64,000 bases of DNA, taken from NCBI GenBank assembly GCA_001556125.1, contig LSIG01000139.1:5458-69457 (forward strand), given 5' to 3'. A model generated the notes under the pieces. The model saw only the letters and a program-made list of their open reading frames with translations. It searched no databases and was not told the origin of the DNA. The number at the start of each line of letters is the position of its first letter. The first letter of the stretch is position 1. This DNA comes from Rhizobiales bacterium CCH10-E5. Lineage in GTDB: Bacteria > Pseudomonadota > Alphaproteobacteria > Rhizobiales > Beijerinckiaceae. The translations under genes were made by a program, and so were the position numbers. Below, in pieces: positions 54,334 to 63,953 of the stretch.

Positions 54334-54578
54334 CACCAGACCTTCAGCTGATGGCCGAGCCACCAGGCGAGCACGACGACGCCGAGCAGCGAGAGCGAGC
54401 GCCCGATGCGCCGGCCCCAGAGCTCTATCCTGTCGCCCTCGGGGGCATCCTTGGCGCCGAAATGATCCGCCGCCCGGCCCATGGAGGAGCCGAGCAGGCT
54501 TTCGCTGTCGCGCTTGACGCGGTCGAGCGCGGCTTGCGCCTCGGCGGCGCGGGCGGATTCGCGGGGGTCCTTGCTCAT
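54333..54578 (-). CDS. Small membrane protein of unknown function
   Basis: An 81-residue protein I do not recognise. The N-terminal part is polar and helical (KDPRESARAAEAQAALDRVK, SESLLGSSMGRAADHFGA), followed by a C-terminal membrane helix (RSLSLLGVVVLAWWLGHQL) and two or three closing residues. It looks like a tail-anchored or bitopic inner-membrane protein. Its ATG overlaps the stop of DUF2442 (ATGA) and its stop overlaps the metallopeptidase start, so it is locked between them by coupling on both sides. Similar small proteins in alphaproteobacteria are annotated as hypothetical. Confidence 0.82.
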   Translation of the reverse strand: MSKDPRESARAAEAQAALDRVKRDSESLLGSSMGRAADHFGAKDAPEGDRIELWGRRIGRSLSLLGVVVLAWWLGHQLKVW

Positions 54579-54841
54579 TTCACCACGCCGGGAGCGGCCC
54601 AGCCCATCAGCAGGCCCTTCACGCTGAGGTCCTCGTCGATCTGGGGCCAATGGATGCCGTAACCGGCCCCGGCGAGTTCCCAATCGGCGCGTTGGGCGGG
54701 CGTCGCGTTCAGGAGCCGGGGATACCAGCGCATCGGCACGGACAATTCGCGACCGTCCGTCAGATCGACGATGAGCCGGTCGTCCGTGCAGCGCACGTTC
54801 TGCACGCGTGCTTCAATCAGAAGCTCTTCCGCAGTGCTCAT
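54575..54841 (-). CDS. DUF2442-domain protein
   Basis: An 88-residue protein of the DUF2442 family: EARVQNVRCTDDRLIVDLTDG, RELSVPMRWYPRLLNATPAQ, RADWELAGAGYGIHWPQIDE and DLSVKGLLMG. The WPxIDEDLS(V/I)xGLL end is diagnostic. The fold is small and of unknown function. It overlaps the end of DUF4160 by 29 bases. DUF4160 and DUF2442 genes are repeatedly found as a pair in bacterial genomes; a toxin-antitoxin-like or regulatory role has been suspected but I know of no firm proof. Confidence 0.92.
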   Translation of the reverse strand: MSTAEELLIEARVQNVRCTDDRLIVDLTDGRELSVPMRWYPRLLNATPAQRADWELAGAGYGIHWPQIDEDLSVKGLLMGWAAPGVVK

Positions 54842-55058
54842 GCCAGACCTCCAGGCAACGTTCGCGATTGTCACTGACGAGACGCTCGATGTCACGCAGT
54901 TCATGGGTGGCAAAGCCGATCGCGCTGGCGAGGCGCAGCGGCTGCAACCAGAACTTCGCCGTCAGCATGTCTCGATCGACATGCACGTGAGCGGGCTCGC
55001 GACAGTCGTGACTGACGAAGTAGACGCGGTAGGGACCCGATCTCAGGATCGTCGGCAC
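54813..55058 (-). CDS. DUF4160-domain protein
   Basis: An 81-residue protein of the DUF4160 family: MPTILRSGPYRVYFVSHDCR, EPAHVHVDRDMLTAKFWLQP, then LRLASAIGFATHELRDIERL and NRERCLEVWHEHC. The HDCxEPxHVHV motif is invariant in the family and could bind a metal or a nucleic acid. The start is GTG at 55058. It lies 42 bases downstream of leuC and runs into DUF2442 by 29 bases. The pair appears inserted between leuC and leuD. Confidence 0.92.
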   Translation of the reverse strand: MPTILRSGPYRVYFVSHDCREPAHVHVDRDMLTAKFWLQPLRLASAIGFATHELRDIERLVSDNRERCLEVWHEHCGRASD

Positions 55059-55100
55059 TGGCGTCGCTCCTTTCGATCAGCAACGACGGCCACGCCGTTC

Positions 55101-56519
55101 TCACCCCAACTGCCTCACATCGACAAACCGCCCCACCAGCGCGGCAGCCGCCGCCATCTGCGGCGAGACGAGATGGGTGCGGCCCTTGAAGCCCTGGCGG
55201 CCCTCGAAATTGCGGTTCGAGGTCGAGGCGGCGCGCTGGCCCGGCTTCAACTGGTCGGGGTTCATGCCCAGGCACATCGAGCAGCCCGGCTCGCGCCATT
55301 CGAAGCCGGCGGCGAGGAAGATCTTGTCCAGCCCCTCGGCCTCGGCCTGCTGCTTCACGAGCCCCGAGCCCGGCACGATCATGGCGTAGTCGAGCGAGCC
55401 CGCGATCTTCTTGCCCTCGACGATCTTGGCGACGGCGCGCAGATCCTCGATGCGGCCATTGGTGCAGGAGCCGATCCAGATCACGTCGAGCGGGATCTCG
55501 GTCATCTTCGTGCCGGGGGTGAGGCCCATATATTCCAGCGCGCGCTTCTTGGAGCTGCGCTTGACCTCGTCGTCGATCAGATCGGGATCCGGCACGCTGC
55601 CGGCGACCGAGATCACGTCCTCCGGGCTCGTGCCCCAGGAGACGATCGGCGGCAGGTTGTTGGCGTCCAGCTTCACGATGCGGTCGAAATGCGCGCCCTC
55701 GTCGGTGTAGAGCGTCTCCCAATAGCGCAGCGCCTCGTCCCAGGCGGCGCCCTGCGGGGCCTTGGGGCGACCCTTGAGATAGGCGTAGGCCTTCTCGTCG
55801 GGCGCGACCATGCCGGCGCGGGCCCCGCCCTCGATCGACATGTTGCAGACCGTCATGCGGCCTTCCATCGAGAGCGCGCGGATGGCTTCGCCGGCATATT
55901 CGATGACAGAGCCCGTGCCGCCGGCGGTGCCGATCTCGCCGATGATGGCGAGCGTGATGTCCTTGGCGGTGACGCCCTTGGCGACCGTGCCGTCCACCTG
56001 GACGAGCATGTTCTTCGCCTTTTTCTGAATCAGCGTCTGGGTCGCCAGCACGTGCTCGACCTCGGAGGTGCCGATGCCGTGCGCCAGCGCCCCGAAGGCG
56101 CCATGCGTCGAGGTGTGGCTGTCGCCGCAGACGATGGTCGTGCCCGGCAGGGTGAAGCCCTGCTCGGGGCCGACGATGTGGACGATGCCCTGGCGGATGT
56201 CGCGCTCGTTGAAGTATTCGACGCCGAAATCCTTGGCGTTCCTGGCGAGCGCCTCGACCTGGATACGGCTCTCCTCCTCCGCGATGCCCTTGGAGCGATC
56301 GGTGGTGGGGATGTTGTGGTCGACGACGGCGAGCGTCTTTTCCGGCGCGCGGACCTTGCGGCCGGTCATGCGCAGCCCCTCGAAGGCCTGCGGGCTGGTG
56401 ACCTCATGGACGAGGTGGCGGTCGATATAGAGCAGGCAGGTGCCGTCCTCCTGCCGATCGACGACGTGGTCGTCGAAGATCTTGTCGTACAGCGTGCGGG
56501 GAGCGGACGTCGCGGTCAT
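55101..56519 (-). CDS. leuC: 3-isopropylmalate dehydratase large subunit
   Basis: A 472-residue LeuC of the aconitase family, the catalytic [4Fe-4S] subunit. Cluster cysteines lie in [16 protein letters not shown] and [13 protein letters not shown]; other landmarks are [40 protein letters not shown] and the [16 protein letters not shown] segment. The ATG at 56519 follows the family start ([12 protein letters not shown]). It heads a unit that continues through DUF4160, DUF2442, a membrane protein and a metallopeptidase to leuD. Confidence 0.96.
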   Translation of the reverse strand: MTATSAPRTLYDKIFDDHVVDRQEDGTCLLYIDRHLVHEVTSPQAFEGLRMTGRKVRAPEKTLAVVDHNIPTTDRSKGIAEEESRIQVEALARNAKDFGVEYFNERDIRQGIVHIVGPEQGFTLPGTTIVCGDSHTSTHGAFGALAHGIGTSEVEHVLATQTLIQKKAKNMLVQVDGTVAKGVTAKDITLAIIGEIGTAGGTGSVIEYAGEAIRALSMEGRMTVCNMSIEGGARAGMVAPDEKAYAYLKGRPKAPQGAAWDEALRYWETLYTDEGAHFDRIVKLDANNLPPIVSWGTSPEDVISVAGSVPDPDLIDDEVKRSSKKRALEYMGLTPGTKMTEIPLDVIWIGSCTNGRIEDLRAVAKIVEGKKIAGSLDYAMIVPGSGLVKQQAEAEGLDKIFLAAGFEWREPGCSMCLGMNPDQLKPGQRAASTSNRNFEGRQGFKGRTHLVSPQMAAAAALVGRFVDVRQLG

Positions 56520-56626
56520 GGGGCTCGAGCCTCGGAAACGAAACAGCGGTGGGAAACTGGAAAGGGCCGGCTCTGCGAACCGGCCGGCACGACGCATTCG
56601 CCTGTCGCCCGCGCGCGGCGCGGGTC

Positions 56627-56803
56627 TCAGGCGCGGCTAAGGCCCGCGGCGATCGAGGCTGTGAAGCGGCCGAAGAAGCGCCAGGGCAGGCGGGCATGGT
56701 CATGCAGCGCCGCGAAACCCTGCGTCGTGGGCATGCGGCGCAGGTTCGCCTCGCGGCGAACCACGCAGAGCCGGCCATGCTCGCTCGCGGGGCGCTTCGT
56801 CAT
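56627..56803 (-). CDS. Small hypothetical protein, 58 residues
   Basis: A 58-residue frame reading [20 protein letters not shown] at its start and [13 protein letters not shown] at its end. Third codon positions are almost all G or C (59 codons, few exceptions), as in neighbouring genes, which favours a real gene. No Shine-Dalgarno is evident. The sequence resembles no family I know; it is basic, with [16 protein letters not shown] as a possible amphipathic or membrane-contacting segment. It is the only coding candidate in the 367-base gap between leuC and kynA. Confidence 0.45.
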   Translation of the reverse strand: MTKRPASEHGRLCVVRREANLRRMPTTQGFAALHDHARLPWRFFGRFTASIAAGLSRA

Positions 56804-56886
56804 GGCGCGGTTCTAACAGTTCCAGACTGGCCGGGCAATGCGAGGCGGGACAGGTGGGGGCGACGTTGGGCGCCGCCTCGGGCCGC

Positions 56887-57723
56887 TCAGAGCTGCCCGC
56901 GCAGATCCCATAATTCGGGGAAGAAGCGGCGTTCGAGGGCCGTCTTCAGGAACTGCACGCCGGAGGACCCGCCGGTGCCGGTCTTGAAGCCGATGATGCG
57001 CTCGACCGTCTTCATGTGGCGGAAACGCCATTGCTGGAACTGGTCCTCGATGTCGACCAACTCCTCCGCCAGCTCGTAGAGATCGAAATGGCCGCGGGTG
57101 TCGCGATAGATGCCGAGCCAGACATCGCGCAGCCCGGCGTCGAAACCATGCGGCTCGCGCCAGTCGCGCGCGGTGCAGGCCGCCGGCACCGGCAGGCCGC
57201 GCCGGGCCAGCAGCAGGATCGCCTCGTCATAGAGGCTGGGCTCGCGATAGGCCTTCTCCAGCAGCGCATGAGCCGTCGGGTGATGCTTGTGGACCGCGAG
57301 CATGCGCGGGTCCTTGGCGCTCAGGCGGAATTCGAGCGCGCGATACTGCCAGGACTGGAAGCCGGAGGATTCACCGAGCGAGGGACGGAAGGCGAGGTAA
57401 TCCGCCGGCGTCATGGTCGAGAGCACGTCCCAGGCCGCCACCAGCTGCGACTGGATGCGCGAGACGCGCGCCAGCGACTTGAAGGCGGGCGACAGCTCGT
57501 CTTTCCGGATCGCGGCGATGGCGCCGTCGATCTCGTGGACGCAGAGCTTGAGCCAGAGTTCCTGGACCTGGTGGATGGTGATGAAGAGCGGTTCGTCGGG
57601 GGCGTCGCTCAGCGGCTTCTGGGCGGAGAGCAGCAGATCCAGCCCAAGATAGTCGCCATAGCTCATCCGCTGGCGGAAGTCGGTGGTCATGCCGGGCTCG
57701 ATCCGGCTTTCGGGCTGGCTCAT
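56887..57723 (-). CDS. kynA: Tryptophan 2,3-dioxygenase
   Basis: A 278-residue heme dioxygenase, the first step of the kynurenine pathway (tryptophan to N-formylkynurenine). MSYGDYLGLDLLLSAQKPLS, LFITIHQVQELWLKLCVHEI (with the catalytic His), FGESSGFQSWQYRALEFRL-like SLGESSGFQSWQYRALEF and the C-terminal RHMKTVERIIGFKTGTGGSS are nearly invariant. The ATG at 57723 matches the family length. It is divergent from a kynureninase-like gene across an 88-base gap holding an AT-rich dyad (57757-57776). Confidence 0.95.
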   Translation of the reverse strand: MSQPESRIEPGMTTDFRQRMSYGDYLGLDLLLSAQKPLSDAPDEPLFITIHQVQELWLKLCVHEIDGAIAAIRKDELSPAFKSLARVSRIQSQLVAAWDVLSTMTPADYLAFRPSLGESSGFQSWQYRALEFRLSAKDPRMLAVHKHHPTAHALLEKAYREPSLYDEAILLLARRGLPVPAACTARDWREPHGFDAGLRDVWLGIYRDTRGHFDLYELAEELVDIEDQFQQWRFRHMKTVERIIGFKTGTGGSSGVQFLKTALERRFFPELWDLRGQL

Positions 57724-57756
57724 GACGCGTATCCCCCGCTCTGGCCTCGACAAGCA

Positions 57757-57776
57757 ATATTTTAAACTTAAAGTAT
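57757..57776. promoter_or_regulatory. AT-rich operator between kynA and kynureninase-like gene
   Basis: A 20-bp dyad with 8 of 9 paired bases: ATATTTTAA (57757-57765), AC, TTAAAGTAT (57768-57776). It is one of the few AT-rich islands in the region and lies between divergent genes of one pathway. Its size and symmetry suit a MarR- or Lrp-type dimeric repressor. The regulator is not adjacent; a promoter may overlap it. Confidence 0.5.
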
Positions 57777-57811
57777 CTCGTGCCACGCACAAGCCGGGAG
57801 CGGCGCCACGC

Positions 57812-58990
57812 ATGACCGAACGGGCCTTTCCACGCGATCTTTCGCAGCATTTTTCGCTGTTCCGGCAGGCGGCCGCGAGCCGGTTGCATGTCGCCGCGCA
57901 CAGCCACCATTTCTGGCCGGACGTGACGCGCGCCGCGCAGCTCCGCTGCTGGGACGATGCCGCCCGCCTCGTCGACGACAAATGGGGCGAGGTGCTGGGG
58001 CCGGTCTGGGGCCGCGTTTCGACGGGGATCGCACGGCATCTCAACCTGCCGTCGCCGGAGTCGCTGGCGCTGGCGCCCAACACGCATGAATTCGTCAACC
58101 GCCTGCTCTCCTGCTGCGCGCCGGGCCGGCCGGTCCGCATCCTCACCAGCGACGGCGAGTTCCACTCCTTCCGGCGCCAGACGCAGCGCCTCGCCGAGGA
58201 GGGGCTGGTCGAGCTCGTCGTGGTCCCGGCCGAGCCGTTCGAGAGCTTCACCGCGCGCTTCGTCGCCGCCGGGCGCGAGGCGGGCCGGATCGACCTCGTC
58301 TTCGTCAGCCAGGTGCTGTTCAATTCCGGCTATGCCCTGCCGGACCTGCCCGGCCTGGTCGAGGCGCTCGTCGCCCCGGAGCGGCTGATCGTCATCGACG
58401 GCTATCACGGTTTCCTGGCGCGCCCGACCGATCTGGCGCTCATCGCGGACCGCGCCTTCTACCTCGCCGGCGGCTACAAATACGCGATGGGCGGGGAGGG
58501 CATCGGCTTCCTGCACAGCCCGCCCGGCATCGCCCCGCGACCGCGCAACACGGGCTGGTATGCCGCCTTCGGGGCGCTGGCGGGCCCGCAGGACGAGGTC
58601 GCCTATGCGGAGAGCGGCTGGCGCTTCATGGGCGCGACCTTCGACCCCTCGGGCCTCTACCGCTTCGACGCCGTGCTGGCCTGGATGGCGGAGCACGGGA
58701 TCGATGCCGGCGGGGCGCAGGCCCATGCCCAGGCCCTGCAGGCGCTCTTCCTCGCGGGGCTGCCGGCGCTGCGCCATCCCGTGCTGGCGCCCGCCAATCT
58801 GGTGGTGGCGCACGCCGCCGATCGCGGGAATTTCCTGACCTTCCGGCACGAGCAGGCGGCGGCGTGCCACCGCGCCCTGCACGAGGCCGGCATCATCACC
58901 GATGTCCGCGGCGACCGGCTGCGCGTCGGCTTCGGCCTCTATCACACCGAAGGCGACGTTGCGGCGTTGCTGGAGCGGCTGCGGGGCTGA
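57812..58990 (+). CDS. Kynureninase-like PLP enzyme (aminotransferase class V fold)
   Basis: A 392-residue fold-type I PLP enzyme. K223 in AGGYKYAMGGEGIGFLH is the likely Schiff-base lysine, with DGYHGF (PLP Asp region), FVSQVLFNSGYALPDL and FMGATFDPSGLYRF also present. The pairing with kynA points to kynureninase activity (kynurenine to anthranilate plus alanine). The canonical kynureninase stretch around the lysine (YKYLNGGPG type) is changed to YKYAMGGEG here, so the enzyme may be a divergent kynureninase or another PLP enzyme of kynurenine use. The ATG at 57812 is preferred since earlier in-frame codons cover the operator. Confidence 0.85.
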   Translation: MTERAFPRDLSQHFSLFRQAAASRLHVAAHSHHFWPDVTRAAQLRCWDDAARLVDDKWGEVLGPVWGRVSTGIARHLNLPSPESLALAPNTHEFVNRLLSCCAPGRPVRILTSDGEFHSFRRQTQRLAEEGLVELVVVPAEPFESFTARFVAAGREAGRIDLVFVSQVLFNSGYALPDLPGLVEALVAPERLIVIDGYHGFLARPTDLALIADRAFYLAGGYKYAMGGEGIGFLHSPPGIAPRPRNTGWYAAFGALAGPQDEVAYAESGWRFMGATFDPSGLYRFDAVLAWMAEHGIDAGGAQAHAQALQALFLAGLPALRHPVLAPANLVVAHAADRGNFLTFRHEQAAACHRALHEAGIITDVRGDRLRVGFGLYHTEGDVAALLERLRG

Positions 58991-59016
58991 GCCCGGCGAC
59001 GGCCCCATCACCAACG

Positions 59017-59043
59017 AAAAACGCGGCCCCGAGGGACCGCGTT
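59017..59043 (-). terminator. Rho-independent terminator after rplS
   Basis: Reading leftward, AACGCGG-T-CCC pairs with GGG-G-CCGCGTT (59043-59020, one G-U wobble, short loop), followed by five T on the minus strand (59021-59017). It lies 28 bases after the rplS stop and 27 bases after the convergent kynureninase-like gene. The T tract is on the rplS side. Confidence 0.85.
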
Positions 59044-59071
59044 CGCTATTGTATCGCCAGAGGCGAAATTC

Positions 59072-59467
59072 TTACTTGGCGTCGGCCTTGGCGCCCTTGG
59101 CGGGACGGGCCTCGACGCGCTCGGCGATGCGGGCCGACTTGCCGCGGCGGTCGCGCAGATAATAGAGCTTGGCGCGGCGCACCTTGCCCTTGCGGACGAC
59201 CTTGATGGAATCGAGGTTCGGCGAGAACAGCGGGAAGACGCGCTCGACGCCCTCGCCATAGCTGATCTTGCGGACGGTGAAGCTCTGGTTCAGGCCGCCG
59301 CCATTGCGGGCAATGCAGACGCCCTCATAGGCCTGGACGCGGCTGCGCTCGCCTTCCTTGACCTTGACGTTGACCTGCACGGTGTCGCCGGGCTGGAAGT
59401 GCGGGATCTCGCGACCTTCGCTGAGCTTGGCGATCTGCTCCTGATCGAGCTGTTCGATGATGTTCAC
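59072..59467 (-). CDS. rplS: 50S ribosomal protein L19
   Basis: A 131-residue L19 protein at the 30S-50S interface. [60 protein letters not shown] and [19 protein letters not shown] are canonical; the C-terminus has an A/K-rich extension of about 20 residues. The GTG at 59467 matches the family start (xNIIEQL) with GGAGAG upstream; an ATG at 59479 would add four residues. It stands alone without rpsP, rimM or trmD, which are often adjacent. Confidence 0.95.
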   Translation of the reverse strand: MNIIEQLDQEQIAKLSEGREIPHFQPGDTVQVNVKVKEGERSRVQAYEGVCIARNGGGLNQSFTVRKISYGEGVERVFPLFSPNLDSIKVVRKGKVRRAKLYYLRDRRGKSARIAERVEARPAKGAKADAK

Positions 59468-59620
59468 GGGTCTCTCCATTGCCGTTGTCGCGCTTGACTG
59501 CGCGGGCGTTCGGCACGCTGTTTTCAGTTGAGCCCGAGCGCATAGACGAAAGGCGCGGCGCTGTCGAGAGCGATGCGACGGCGCCGTGCTTTTCGCGATG
59601 TCAAGTCCGGCGAGGCGGCC

Positions 59621-59890
59621 TCAGTGCAGCCGGAACTCGCCGCCCACCGCGCGCAGATCGGCCGGGCCGATCAGGTCCTTGTGGCTCACCGTGACGCGGA
59701 AGAGCTTGCCGTCGAGCTTGGCCTGCCAGAATTCGAGGAAGCGGTTGAGCTCCGGGAAGCGGGGGGCGAGGTCGTAGTCCTGCCAGACATATTCCTGCAG
59801 GATCGCCGGGTGGTCGGGCATCCGGTAGAGAATGCCGGCGGTGGTCAGTCCATAGCCCGCGATCTGGCGGGCGAAGTCGCTCGAAGCCAT
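59621..59890 (-). CDS. usg: Usg-family protein
   Basis: An 89-residue protein of the Usg family, small conserved proteins of alphaproteobacteria first seen near trp genes. FARQIAGYGLTTAGILYRMP, HPAILQEYVWQDYDLAPRFP and ELNRFLEFWQAKLDGKL are diagnostic. Function is unknown. The ATG at 59890 gives the usual length. It is divergent from the groESL promoter region and is 153 bases upstream of rplS. Confidence 0.92.
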   Translation of the reverse strand: MASSDFARQIAGYGLTTAGILYRMPDHPAILQEYVWQDYDLAPRFPELNRFLEFWQAKLDGKLFRVTVSHKDLIGPADLRAVGGEFRLH

Positions 59891-59985
59891 GCCTGTCCGC
59901 TCCGTGGTTGCAACCGGCCAATGGCAGCGCATCCGCAACGCGCATGCAAGCCAAAAAGTTGCGTTTCTGCTGCCTTTTCAGCCTG

Positions 59986-60012
59986 TTAGCACTCGCTCGA
60001 AAAAAGTGCTGC
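59986..60012 (+). promoter_or_regulatory. CIRCE element upstream of groES, degenerate right arm
   Basis: The left arm TTAGCACTC (59986-59994) matches the CIRCE consensus exactly. After a 9-base spacer the right arm is AAGTGCTGC (60004-60012), 6 of 9 matches to GAGTGCTAA. CIRCE is the binding site of the heat-shock repressor HrcA (not in this window). A CTTGAA at 60019-60024 may be part of an RpoH-type -35 box, but its -10 box is unclear. Confidence 0.8.
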
Positions 60013-60147
60013 CGCCCTCTTGAACTGCGAAAACGGCAAAACCAGATCATCGCGCGGGCGAACGTGCCGCAGGGCGCCGCGGTTCCTCAGCCGTGCCGCC
60101 GGGGCGTCGCCTGCTTTGACCTGTGACCGACATGAACGGAGGAACTC

Positions 60148-60462
60148 ATGAAGTTTCGGCCACTGCATGACCGCGTCGTCGTGAAGCGCATCGACGCCGA
60201 GGAGAAGACCAAGGGCGGGATCATCATCCCCGACACCGCCAAGGAGAAGCCGCAGGAGGGCGAGATCGTCGCCGTCGGCCCCGGCGCCCGCGACGAGCAG
60301 GGCAAGCTCGTGCCGCTCGACGTCAAGGTCGGCGACCGCGTGCTCTTCGGCAAATGGTCCGGCACCGAGGTGAAGATCGACGGCGAGGATCTCCTGATCA
60401 TGAAGGAGAGCGACATCATGGGTGTCGTCGAGGCCACCGCCTCCCTGAAGAAGGCCGCCTGA
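60148..60462 (+). CDS. groES: Co-chaperonin GroES
   Basis: A 104-residue GroES, the heptameric lid of the GroEL folding chamber. [60 protein letters not shown] and [20 protein letters not shown] are canonical, including the mobile loop KGGIIIPD. It starts ATG 60148 after GGAGGA, 58 bases before groEL, under CIRCE/HrcA control. The pair is the only groESL seen in this window; many Hyphomicrobiales carry several. Confidence 0.97.
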   Translation: MKFRPLHDRVVVKRIDAEEKTKGGIIIPDTAKEKPQEGEIVAVGPGARDEQGKLVPLDVKVGDRVLFGKWSGTEVKIDGEDLLIMKESDIMGVVEATASLKKAA

Positions 60463-60514
60463 CGGGGCTTCGTCTCCAACCCATCAACCTGAAACCTCAA
60501 GTCTGAAGGAGTGA

Positions 60515-62146
<1,632 letters not shown>

Positions 62147-62314
62147 TCCGGCGTCCACCGACCGGACCGTGAGCAACGGACGGCGCCGCGGCCTCGCGGC
62201 GCCGTCTTGCGTTGCGGGATTTCCGCAAGGGCGCCCGGCGCTGCCGCGCTTGGCGAGGCGGCGCGCGGCGTGCTTAGGCTTCCCGCCCCTCACGCCAGCT
62301 GCCGGACCGCGCCC

Positions 62315-63103
62315 ATGCCCGAGACCACCGCTCCCATCGCCCTCGTCACTGGCGCCGCGCGCGGCATCGGGCTCGCCACGGCGAAGCGCTTCCTGGACGA
62401 AGGCTGGAAGGTCGCGCTGCTCGACATCGAGACTGTGCTGCTGACCGAGGCCGTCGCCGCGCTCGGCCGTCCGGAGGCAACGCTGGCGCTGCCCTGCGAC
62501 GTCTCCGATCCCGAGGCGGTGGAGGCGGCCTTCGCGGCGCTGACCACCCGCTTCGGCCGGCTCGACGCGCTCGTCAACAATGCCGGCACGGCCGTGTTCA
62601 AGCCGCTGCTGGAGACGACGCTCGCCGAGTGGAACCGAGTCATGGCGGTCAACCTCACCGGGCCCTTCCTGATGACGCAGCTCGCCGCCCCGCTGATGGC
62701 GGAAACCGGCGGCGGTGCCATCGTCAACATCACCTCGATCTCGGGCCTGCGCGCCTCGACGCTGCGTGTCGCCTACGGCACCTCGAAGGCGGCGCTCGCT
62801 CATCTCACCAAGCAGCAGGCGGCCGAGCTCGCCTCGCTTGGCATCCGGGTGAACGCGGTCGCGCCCGGCCCGGTCGACACGGCCATGGCCAAGGCGGTGC
62901 ACTCGGCCGAGATCCGCGCCGACTATCGCGATGCGATCCCGCTCGCCCGCTACGGGCTGGAGGAGGAGCTGGCGGCTTCGATCTTCTTCCTGTGCAGCGA
63001 GCAGGCGAGCTATGTCACCGGCCAGGTGCTGGCGGTCGATGGCGGCTTCGACGCGGTCGGGATCGGGCTCGCGACGCTGCGGGGCGAACGCCGCAACCGC
63101 TGA
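62315..63103 (+). CDS. Short-chain dehydrogenase
   Basis: A 262-residue classical SDR of the FabG-like type. It has the nucleotide motif VTGAARGIGLATAKRFLDEG, CDVSDPEAVEAAFAAL, LVNNAGTAVFKPLLETT, catalytic YGTSKAALAHLTKQQ, and RVNAVAPGPVDTAMAKAVHS. The C-terminus has SYVTGQVLAVDGGFDAVGIG. The preceding 62147-62314 gap is not conserved. The ATG at 62315 begins the first strand; a longer in-frame extension is arginine/alanine-rich shadow and rejected. The substrate is unknown. Confidence 0.9.
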   Translation: MPETTAPIALVTGAARGIGLATAKRFLDEGWKVALLDIETVLLTEAVAALGRPEATLALPCDVSDPEAVEAAFAALTTRFGRLDALVNNAGTAVFKPLLETTLAEWNRVMAVNLTGPFLMTQLAAPLMAETGGGAIVNITSISGLRASTLRVAYGTSKAALAHLTKQQAAELASLGIRVNAVAPGPVDTAMAKAVHSAEIRADYRDAIPLARYGLEEELAASIFFLCSEQASYVTGQVLAVDGGFDAVGIGLATLRGERRNR

Positions 63104-63201
63104 GCGCCAAACCTCCATCACATCCGCGTGGGTGCGGCGATGCGCGGCTTGCGGGGCGCAGGTCCGGCTGCATCATCCGCCGCGCGATGGGGGGATGTGG
63201 G

Positions 63202-63915
63202 ATGACGCGACGCTGGCGATGGGCAGGGCTGATCGGGCTGGTGCTGGCGGGCACGACACAGGCCGCGGCGCCCGAAGGCGCAGTGCCGATCGGCGGTTTT
63301 GCGATCGACGCCACCGAGGTCACGGTCGAGGCCTTCGCGCGCCATGCCGCCGCGCTGGGCCTGCAGACGGCGGCCGAGCGCGAGGGCGGCGGGCATGAAT
63401 ATGTCGGCGGCTGGCAGCGCCGGCCGGGCTGGAGCTATCGCAGCCCTTCGGGCACCCCGGCGCAGCCGACGGACCCGGCGGCGCATCTGACCTGGTTCGA
63501 GGCGCGCGATTATTGCGCGGCCAAGGGTGGGCGCCTGCCGACGCTCGCCGAATGGCGCGAGGCCGCCTTCACCGAGCGCCGCGCCGCCCCGAGCGACGGC
63601 TATGAGCGCGGCCGGACCTATCCCTTTCCCGTCGGCGAGAAGCCCGCCGGCATGAACCTCGCCGGCACCGACCCCGCCGCCGGCGACGTCTGGGAGCGGC
63701 ACGCGCCCACGGGGGCAACGCGGCGCGGCGTCAACGGCCTCCACGACATGGGCGGCAATCTCTGGGAATGGCTGGCCGACCGACGCGGCGGCGAGGCGCT
63801 CACCGCCGGCGGCTCCTGGTGGTACGGCCCGGCGCAGACGCGCAGCGAAGCCCCGCAGTGGAAGGCGGCGGATTTCACGGCGGTCTATATCGGATTTCGG
63901 TGTGTTTACGGCTGA
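63202..63915 (+). CDS. Formylglycine-generating-enzyme/SUMF1-like protein
   Basis: A 237-residue exported protein. The signal peptide (MTRRWRWAGLIGLVLAGTTQ, cleavage near AAA) precedes a FGE-sulfatase (DUF323) domain with FAIDATEVTVEAFARHAAAL, HLTWFEARDYCAAKGGRLPT, EWREAAFTERRA, GLHDMGGNLWEWLAD and GGSWWYG, ending FTAVYIGFRCVYG. SUMF1 enzymes convert Cys to formylglycine in sulfatases using two cysteines near the C-terminus; only one Cys (RCVYG) remains there, so it may be a C-type-lectin-like domain without that activity. The ATG at 63202 follows GGATGTGGG. Confidence 0.88.
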   Translation: MTRRWRWAGLIGLVLAGTTQAAAPEGAVPIGGFAIDATEVTVEAFARHAAALGLQTAAEREGGGHEYVGGWQRRPGWSYRSPSGTPAQPTDPAAHLTWFEARDYCAAKGGRLPTLAEWREAAFTERRAAPSDGYERGRTYPFPVGEKPAGMNLAGTDPAAGDVWERHAPTGATRRGVNGLHDMGGNLWEWLADRRGGEALTAGGSWWYGPAQTRSEAPQWKAADFTAVYIGFRCVYG

Positions 63916-63953
63916 GGGGGAGTGTTCCGCGCGCTGACGGCGAAGGGCGCGAT

